This document shows, piece after piece, positions 8,525 through 15,500 of a stretch of 64,000 bases of DNA. Made by a program: the position numbers and the translations under genes. Numbering within the stretch: position 1 is the stretch's first letter; each line of letters opens with the position of its first letter. Source of the DNA: an uncultured Bacteroidales bacterium (lineage in GTDB: Bacteria; Bacteroidota; Bacteroidia; Bacteroidales; FEN-979); NCBI GenBank assembly GCA_903903985.1, contig CAIVAT010000034.1, positions 1-64,000 of the forward strand, written 5' to 3'. The notes below the pieces were generated by a model. It did no database searches and was not told the DNA's origin. It worked only from the letters and a program-made list of their open reading frames with translations.

Positions 8525-9010
8525 ATGACCACACAGAACAAAAATGATTCAACATGCTGTCCAAAGTTTGATCCATTACCATGGGATGACAAAACCTTCG
8601 AATGGACGGATAAAAAATTCATCAGGGAAAGTGTATTTACTTTTTTCTACATTCCCATGAATTTCAGCCATGTGATGAAAAAACTGAATGAACAAGTTAC
8701 GAAAGCCGGTGCCGAAATACCAGATTGGCTCTGCCTTTCAGATCATACTTCCAGGTGGAACATGGATTTGTACCTTGCTGTTGACCGGGTAATAGCTGGT
8801 GCTGAGAACCTTACTTTAACCGGCACATTTTACTGCAAAGTCTATGAAGGGCCTTTCAAGGATACAGAAAAATGGATCAAGGAATTTGAAGCCATCGTGA
8901 AATCCAAAGGATACAAGCAAAAGAAGTTGTTTATGTGGTATACTACCTGCCCGAAGTGTGCCAAGAAATATGGGAGCAACCATGTGGTACTTTTATCACA
9001 GGTTGAATGA
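8525..9010 (+). CDS. Conserved protein of unknown function with Cys motifs
   Basis: A 161-residue soluble protein. It opens with a CCPKFDPLPWDDK block (about 11-23) and closes with WYTTCPKCAKKYG (about 138-150). Between them are the YIPMNFSHVM and GTFYCKVYEGP segments. I recognise this arrangement as a conserved bacterial family usually labelled simply 'hydrolase'; I know of no characterised member. The CPKC and CC pairs could bind a metal or be redox-active. There is no signal peptide. A strong ribosome-binding site fixes the start. Confidence 0.65.
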   Translation: MTTQNKNDSTCCPKFDPLPWDDKTFEWTDKKFIRESVFTFFYIPMNFSHVMKKLNEQVTKAGAEIPDWLCLSDHTSRWNMDLYLAVDRVIAGAENLTLTGTFYCKVYEGPFKDTEKWIKEFEAIVKSKGYKQKKLFMWYTTCPKCAKKYGSNHVVLLSQVE

Positions 9011-9255
9011 TCCAGGAAAAATTTTGCGGAGTTAAAACAGCAACCTGCTGCTGAAATCATGAGGAGATTTCATGGTGGCACTGGATAGTCGCTTCTTTTT
9101 AACCCAGGATACCCCTTGCGTTATCTGCCGGTGAACCCTGATACGCCAGAATGGTCATGGTCCTTTTAAATCAGTATATTCTGAAAAACTATGATCCTGA
9201 TATTCAATAATATTCAGGGCATGGGTAACAGACAGCAATAAAGAGCATCAAATAC

Positions 9256-9675
9256 ATGCAAACAACCAGGAGCAACGACATTGACAGCTATATTGCCGTG
9301 TTTCCGTTGGAAACCCAGGAACTGTTAAAGCAGCTTCGGGCGGCTATCAGGGAAGCAGCACCGGAAGCAGAAGAGGTAATCAGTTACAAAATGCCTGCAT
9401 ATAAACTTCATGGAATCCTGGTATATTTTGCAGGGTGCAACAATCATGTCGGGTTTTATCCCACATCAACAGGCACTGAGGCATTTAAAAAAGAATTATC
9501 GGGGTACAAGGGAGGAAAAGGTTCAGTGCAATTTCCAAAAGACAAGCCAATACCGGTTGAACTGGTCAGGGAAATCGTAAAATTCAGGGTAAAGGAAAAT
9601 CTGGAAAAGGCAAAAATCAAGTCAAAAAAACATCATGGATCAATCAAAGGCGAAAGGTCTCCTGAAGGATCATGA
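9256..9675 (+). CDS. DUF1801 (YdhG/frataxin-like fold) protein
   Basis: A 139-residue protein with the standard DUF1801 layout: an IDSYIA helix near 9-14, LRAAIREAAPEAEEVISYKMPAY at about 28-50, GILVYFAGCNNHVGFYP at about 53-69, then GKGSVQFP and a C-terminal VREIVKFRV helix. The family includes B. subtilis YdhG, described as an iron chaperone, and has a frataxin-like fold. The Lys-rich tail after residue 120 is extra. The gene faces the DUF1295 gene convergently, with a 10-bp gap. The cellular role is not predictable. Confidence 0.85.
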   Translation: MQTTRSNDIDSYIAVFPLETQELLKQLRAAIREAAPEAEEVISYKMPAYKLHGILVYFAGCNNHVGFYPTSTGTEAFKKELSGYKGGKGSVQFPKDKPIPVELVREIVKFRVKENLEKAKIKSKKHHGSIKGERSPEGS

Positions 9676-9685
9676 AACAGGCCGG

Positions 9686-10465
9686 TTATAAAAATTTGAT
9701 GAATGGCACAAAAGCGGCTGTTTTGGCCTTGTAATCTGCCCAATCGGGATTTTCTTTGTATTTTTTTTCAAGCATGGGCACACCTGAAACAAAGCGCAGC
9801 AATATCGTGATGATGACAGGGCTGATCATTGTACACCATCCATTAGGAAAGCTGAGTGCATAAAAAGTGATCCCCCACCAAACGAGGGATTCTCCAAAAT
9901 AATTTGGGTGGCGTGACATTGACCATAACCCTGTTGTCATTAATTTTCCTGCATTGGTTGGATTTTTTTTAAATTCGGCCAATTGATAATCAGCAATAAC
10001 CTCAAACAGGAATCCAAAGCCAAAAATAAACAGTCCTATCGAATCCAATAATCCCAAGGGTCCACCTATGCCCGAGTTAATAAACCAAATGGGAGTTGAA
10101 ATAACCAGCATGAGCAGACCCTGCAGCAGGAAAATCTGAAAGTAGCTCCGGAGGAAAAAATATTTCCAGGAATTGCGCCATGCTTTATACCGGAAATCCT
10201 CGCCCTTTCCGCTGTTTCGAACCAGGATATGAAATGATAAGCGCAGACCCCATAACAGCACAAGCAGGCTGACAATCATTTTCCGGAGGTCGACTTCTCC
10301 TGATTGAATTATTGTGTAAACGGTGATGATGATAAAACCAATTCCCCATGCAACATCCACAATGGAATTGTCTTTACGGGCCAGGGCCAGGATAAAAACA
10401 ATGGTCATGTACAGGCAAACAACCAGTCCGACGTCAATAAGAATATCCTGAAAAGGCAGAACCAT
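9686..10465 (-). CDS. DUF1295 / steroid 5-alpha-reductase-like membrane protein
   Basis: A 259-residue polytopic membrane protein of the DUF1295 branch of the 5-alpha-reductase/ICMT superfamily. Diagnostic features are VDVAWGIGF (about 36-44), LWGLRLSFHI (about 71-80), the GLWSMSRHPNYFGE motif (about 179-192) for cofactor binding, and a PMLEKKY helix near the C-terminus. About six or seven transmembrane segments are visible. Family members are NAD(P)H-dependent reductases or methyltransferase-like lipid enzymes, and the substrate is unknown. A heptameric array lies 8 bp before its start, in the gap separating it from the FakA-FakB fusion gene. Confidence 0.85.
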   Translation of the reverse strand: MVLPFQDILIDVGLVVCLYMTIVFILALARKDNSIVDVAWGIGFIIITVYTIIQSGEVDLRKMIVSLLVLLWGLRLSFHILVRNSGKGEDFRYKAWRNSWKYFFLRSYFQIFLLQGLLMLVISTPIWFINSGIGGPLGLLDSIGLFIFGFGFLFEVIADYQLAEFKKNPTNAGKLMTTGLWSMSRHPNYFGESLVWWGITFYALSFPNGWCTMISPVIITILLRFVSGVPMLEKKYKENPDWADYKAKTAAFVPFIKFL

Positions 10466-10472
10466 TATAAGG

Positions 10473-10507
10473 TTTACGATTTACGATTTTTGATTTTTTA
10501 TTTACTA
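10473..10507. repeat. Heptameric tandem array (TTTACGA / AATCGTA family), 5 units
   Basis: Five consecutive 7-bp units: TTTACGA, TTTACGA, TTTTTGA, TTTTTTA, TTTACTA. On the minus strand the unit reads as the AATCGTA family. It sits 3' of the fusion gene (stop at 10538) and just before the DUF1295 start. Confidence 0.75.
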
Positions 10508-10537
10508 TTGTGCTTCGGGTTCACCAGTTACCAATAT

Positions 10538-12340
10538 TTATTCAAGCATCAGCGAAATACAAGCAACTCCGGGGCCCGTGTTTGCAACAAGCGCAGGAGA
10601 GGCATGATCAATGAAGGCAGGTTTTTTCCCGGTCAGTTTTTCCATTTCCCCGGCATACCACCGAGCAGCTGCAGGGTTATTTGCATGGGTGATGGCATAT
10701 TCCCAGATTTTTTTCCCACGAATTGTCCTGGTAATGTTATCCATTACCTTGTTCATGCAGCCCTGGCCTGAAAAGGATTTTGAAAACAGTGAAGCTTTCC
10801 CGTCCTGATCAATGGCGATTGCTGGTTTAAGGTCAAGCATTTTAGCAAAAAAGCTTTTGAATGGGTTTACCCTGCCGCTGCGAACGATATATTTAAGTGT
10901 TGTAACGCTGACACGTACCACCGATTTCAATTTCCACTCTTCGACCAGATTAACCAATTCATCATGGGACGCACCGTTTTCAATCGCCCTGGCCGTGCGA
11001 AGCACAATCAGTCCAAGGCCGCCAGTAAGCGTATTCGAATTCAGCACATTTATTTGTTTTCCGGTTCGGGTGATCACATCCTTCGAGCCTTTATCGCTGC
11101 TGGAATAGGTACCGCTCAATGCCTGACTGAGGTGAATCCCAATGATGGAGTTATAGTGGGTGGCAAGGTATTCGAATTTATTTTGAAACTCTTTTGATGC
11201 AGGCTGAGCGGAAGATGCGTTCACACCTGATTTTTCCTGCATGGCATAAAACTGGGGCGGATTGATGGTGAGGCGATCGAGGAAGTATGTTTCTCCGAAA
11301 TGGACAGAAAGCGGAACAACATGAATCTGGTACTGGTCAATAATGTCTTTCGGTAAATCGCAGGATGAATCAGTAACCAGGGCGATATCCTGTTTCCGGT
11401 TGAATTGAATTTCATTTTGCATCACCATATCGTCAACTTTCTGATAGGTGATATTTCCGAATTGCTGCAATTGTGAAAACACCTCTGCCGGGAAATCAGT
11501 ATGGATATGTACCCTGATTTTCTGGGTGCTGCCGGCAACCACCAATGAGTCTCCGCAATGCTGGATATAGTTCCTGATCTTATGTTTATCCAGCTGGTTA
11601 CCTGAAAGTAAAGCTTCTGTACAAAACCGAAAGTTGATCACATCATGCGGCATTTCAACAGTTTCAGTGGCATTACTGACGGTAAGATCCTGGGTTCTCA
11701 TTGCTTTTTCCGCACCCATGGTGAAAAAATCCATAAATCCTTCCAACCAGAACACAAAGCCTTTTGCTCCTGCATCAACAACATGCGATCGGGCAAGCAC
11801 TTCCAGTTTGCCGGTGGTGGCGGCCAGGGATTCAAGGGCTTTGTTGTAAGCTGCAACCAACAATTTTGTAAAATCGTCAAAGGTATCCTTCAACAGGTAA
11901 ACGTATTCCGCCCAATCTTTGATTACAGTAAGAATGGTTCCTTCCACTGGGTTTGCAATGGCATCATAGGCATAGGCAACAGCCTTTTTCACGCTTTCGG
12001 CAAATGACTGGACCGTCAATGCTTCATTGGGATTGATTTCATTGCTGAAGCCATAGAGGAACTGGGCAAAAATGATCCCTGAGTTCCCCCTTGCACCTAT
12101 TAACGCGGCATCGGCAAGAGCAACAGCGGTTTGCTTGAGATTTTCGGTCGGAATGATCGCGTCCATGATTGAACGCATGGTGGAAGCAAGGTTGGTGCCA
12201 GTATCGGCATCGGCCACCGGAAAAACATTGATTTTATTTAGTAGTTTTTGATGTTCGAATATCCGTTGCGCACCGGCTAGAAAAGAGTAGTAGAGTTGTT
12301 TTCCGTCAAGCTCTTTTATCTTCTGAACAGTTTCTGTCAA
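10538..12340 (-). CDS. Fused fatty-acid kinase: FakA (DAK2 + middle domain) joined to FakB (DegV)
   Basis: A 600-residue protein. Residues 1-205 form a DAK2/DhaL-type kinase domain with the Mg-ADP motif DADTGTN at 44-50 and ALIGARGNSG near 97. The FakA middle domain follows, with Cys240 (FRFCTEALL) and H278-x-H280 (VHIHT), matching the Cys/His/His zinc site known from FakA. From about 316 to 600 comes a DegV/FakB domain: TDSSCDLP, a GVNASSAQP fatty-acid-binding loop and SGTYSS. In Gram-positives, FakA phosphorylates fatty acids presented by separate FakB proteins. Here donor and carrier are one chain, and FakB occupies the position of FakA's C-terminal domain. It probably activates exogenous fatty acids. 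Confidence 0.85.
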   Translation of the reverse strand: MTETVQKIKELDGKQLYYSFLAGAQRIFEHQKLLNKINVFPVADADTGTNLASTMRSIMDAIIPTENLKQTAVALADAALIGARGNSGIIFAQFLYGFSNEINPNEALTVQSFAESVKKAVAYAYDAIANPVEGTILTVIKDWAEYVYLLKDTFDDFTKLLVAAYNKALESLAATTGKLEVLARSHVVDAGAKGFVFWLEGFMDFFTMGAEKAMRTQDLTVSNATETVEMPHDVINFRFCTEALLSGNQLDKHKIRNYIQHCGDSLVVAGSTQKIRVHIHTDFPAEVFSQLQQFGNITYQKVDDMVMQNEIQFNRKQDIALVTDSSCDLPKDIIDQYQIHVVPLSVHFGETYFLDRLTINPPQFYAMQEKSGVNASSAQPASKEFQNKFEYLATHYNSIIGIHLSQALSGTYSSSDKGSKDVITRTGKQINVLNSNTLTGGLGLIVLRTARAIENGASHDELVNLVEEWKLKSVVRVSVTTLKYIVRSGRVNPFKSFFAKMLDLKPAIAIDQDGKASLFSKSFSGQGCMNKVMDNITRTIRGKKIWEYAITHANNPAAARWYAGEMEKLTGKKPAFIDHASPALVANTGPGVACISLMLE

Positions 12341-12360
12341 TATTTAAAGTTTTAAAAATG

Positions 12361-12368
12361 CAAAGGTA
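12361..12368 (-). promoter_or_regulatory. Predicted -7 box (TACCTTTG) of the FakA-FakB gene
   Basis: On the minus strand this reads TACCTTTG, matching the Bacteroidota TAnnTTTG -7 element, 20 bp ahead of the start codon. No clear -33 TTTG is present at the expected distance. Confidence 0.5.
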
Positions 12369-12460
12369 ATATTATTATTGAAATGATATTTTGCCGTTTT
12401 TTTTGTTCCGTTTCGAAATCCTGATCTCCGTATTTTGTTTATCCGTGGGAATGATATAAA

Positions 12461-12492
12461 AAGGCCCCCGTTCAGATCAGAGCGGAGGCCTT
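12461..12492 (-). terminator. Rho-independent terminator after the repeat-protein gene
   Basis: A 12-bp stem (AAGGCCTCCGCT paired with AGCGGAGGCC-like arms, with two G-U or mismatch positions) has an 8-nt loop and, on the minus strand, is followed by a T-run (CCTTTTTAT). It lies 20 bp beyond the stop of the 1934-residue gene. Confidence 0.8.
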
Positions 12493-12511
12493 GGAGGGTT
12501 TGAATTCCTGG

Positions 12512-15500
12512 TTAGTTTTTAAGGCAACGCACGGCTGCAGTAGTTGTCTTGTAATTAAGATTTTCGCTGAAAGCCAGGGTCTGATAAATCAGGCTGCGAT
12601 AGTATGCCCAGGTTCCTGTTGTATATTGTGTTGAAGTGTAAAAATACCCATACTTGCCGATATTGCTGTATGTACCCAGGCCGGTGGTCTGATTAAAAAA
12701 CAACTGTCCGTTTGGCAATCCGGTAAAGCCGGATGTATTGGTTCCTGGGTAACTGGATGTTTGCCAGTGAGTTGTACCAGCCTCTTTTAATTTGCCGCCC
12801 GATGCTAAATCGCCACCAAGAGTGGTTGAAAGAGTTGCGAAATCTGCAGAAGATGGCACATGCCAGCCTTCCGGGCAAATGCCTTGCGCACCTTCGGTAG
12901 TTACATATTGCATCAATTCATCCCATTTATACAAGCCTCCGTATACATCACAATTCGATTCGACGTCTTCATAACAATATTTTTCTATGACCTGGTTATT
13001 GGACTGTACAACCGTTTTGTCAATCCGAACACCGATGTTCAGATTTTCCTTCAGCCAGCATTGTGTTCCGATATATACCGTGTAATATGTTTTTCCTGAA
13101 TAGGTGATGGATGGAAGTCCAGGACATGGAACACCGGGAGAAACGTTCATTACGATGGTATTGGAGGTGGCCGGGCTTCCTGATACGCAATTGGTGATGC
13201 TGGAAGTAAAGATGCATATGACGTTGTCGTTGTTGAGCGGCGTATAAGTATAGGTACTGAGGTTGCTTCCGACAACTGTACCATTAACTTTCCATTGATA
13301 AACCGGGTTTGTGCCTCCGTTGATGCCGGATGCTGTATATGTTACTGATGTATTCGGTTGTACCGGGTTGGCAGAGGCAGCAATGGTCACACTTGCCACC
13401 ACATTTGCATTTACACTCATGTTCAGCGCATTTGAAATAGCCGGATTTCCTGAAGAACAGGACAAGCCAGAAGTAAGAACACAGGTCACCACATCTCCGT
13501 TTATTGGTATATAACTTAAGGTCGGACAGTTGGTTCCTGTTCCATTTCCGTTTACCTTCCATTGATAGGAAGGTGATGTACCTCCATTTGTCGGAGTTGC
13601 TGTGAATGAGACAGATGTGCCCTGACAAACTGCGCCTGTGGGGTTTGCCGAGATGATCACGCTTACCGGATTCACAGGATTGATTGACATGGTGATGGAA
13701 TTCGAGCAGGCAGGGTTTCCAGTGGCACAAACCTCGCTTGATAAAAGATGGCAGGTTACTACATCCCCGTTAACCGGAGGATAGGAATAAGTAATATTGT
13801 TTGTTCCGACATTCGCACCATTTACTTTCCATTGATACACAGGATTCGCTCCACCATTTACCGGGGTTGCATTAAAGGCAACAGATGACCCTGCACAGGT
13901 AGGATTTGCTGACGCTGCAATGCTTACACCAGCCGGCAGTATGGGATTGGCTACCATTATAATTGAGTTGGATGATGCCGGGCTCTTGGTCACACACAAC
14001 AGGTTTGAATTCATGACACAGCTAACAACATCTGAATTTAATGGATTGTAGGAATAAGAAGGGCTGTTGCCACCCACATCCTCTCCATTGACTTTCCACT
14101 GGAAAACAGGGTTTGTTCCTCCTCCGGTATGTGTTGCGGTAAAATTAACCAATCCGCCAGCGCAGAATGGATTTGTTGAGGCTCCAATGCTAACATTTGC
14201 TTCATAACTTGAAATGACTTCCATCGTTATGCTGTTAGATGTTGCAGGATTTCCTGAAATACAATCTTCATTTGAATTCAGAACACAGGTGATAATATCT
14301 CCGTTCACCGGATGTAATGAAAAAACAGGATTATTGGTTCCGGCATTGTTGCCATTGACTTTCCAGTGGTATATAGGCGATGATCCCTCATTTACCGGTA
14401 TCGCGGTATATGTTACCAAAGTGCCTTCACATGTAGGATTGGCGGATGAACTGATGGCAATACTCACTGGAAGGGGCTCCTTGACAACCATGGAGAGGCT
14501 GTTGGATGTTGCCGGGTTTCCGACAACACATGGCAGATCGGAAGTAAGAATACATACGACCTCGTCTCCATTTTCAGGGTGATATGAATAGATTGCACTG
14601 TTGGTTCCAGCAAGGTTGCCATTGACTTTCCATTGATAAACCGGGTTTGTTCCTCCGTTCAATGGCGTTGCGGTATATTCGACTAAGGTTCCTTCGCACA
14701 CAGAACCTGCAGGATTAGCATAAACAGTCACTCCGGCCTGCAGGTTGGCATTGGTGTTTGTAGTTATTGTAATCGCATTTGAAGTTGCAGGATTATTCGT
14801 GACACAAAGCTGATCCGAGGTCATCAAGCATAATACGACATCACCGTCCTTAGGAATAAATTCAAATGCTGGATTATTGGTGCCTGCTTCGAGGCCATTC
14901 ACTTTCCACTGGTAACCAGGAGTTAATCCGCCGTTCACCGGTGTTGCGCTGAATACGACCGAAGTTCCCGGACAAACCGTTCCTGAAGGATTGGCTGAAA
15001 TACTTACTCCTGCTGTATTTTCCGGGTTTATCGTGATGGTAACGATGTTTGTCGGCAAAGGACCACCACAAGTTCCCGTTGCATTTTGCAAAAGACGGAA
15101 ATAGGTTGTTACCGTCAGGGTTAACGGCTGGTAGTTGAGATTTGTGGCACCAGGGATATCTGTGAAATTATTGTTATCCAGAGATTTCTGCCATTGGTAT
15201 TCGGGTGATGTGCCATTCAGCGGTGATACGCCATTCAAGGCAAGCGGTGTCATATTCGTACAAAGCACCTGATCGGAACTGATCGAACCAACAGCAAGCT
15301 GGAGGTTCACTCCCATGGTAATGGCGTTTGATGTAGCAGGATTTCCTGAAACGCAAGGACCATCGGATGTGAATTTGCAGGTGACCACATCATTGTTTGC
15401 AGGTATATAGCTGAAGTGGGCAGTGTTTTGTCCAACATTGCTTCCATTGACCATCCATTGAAACAACGGTGCAACTCCACCATGATCCGTTGCTGCGCTG

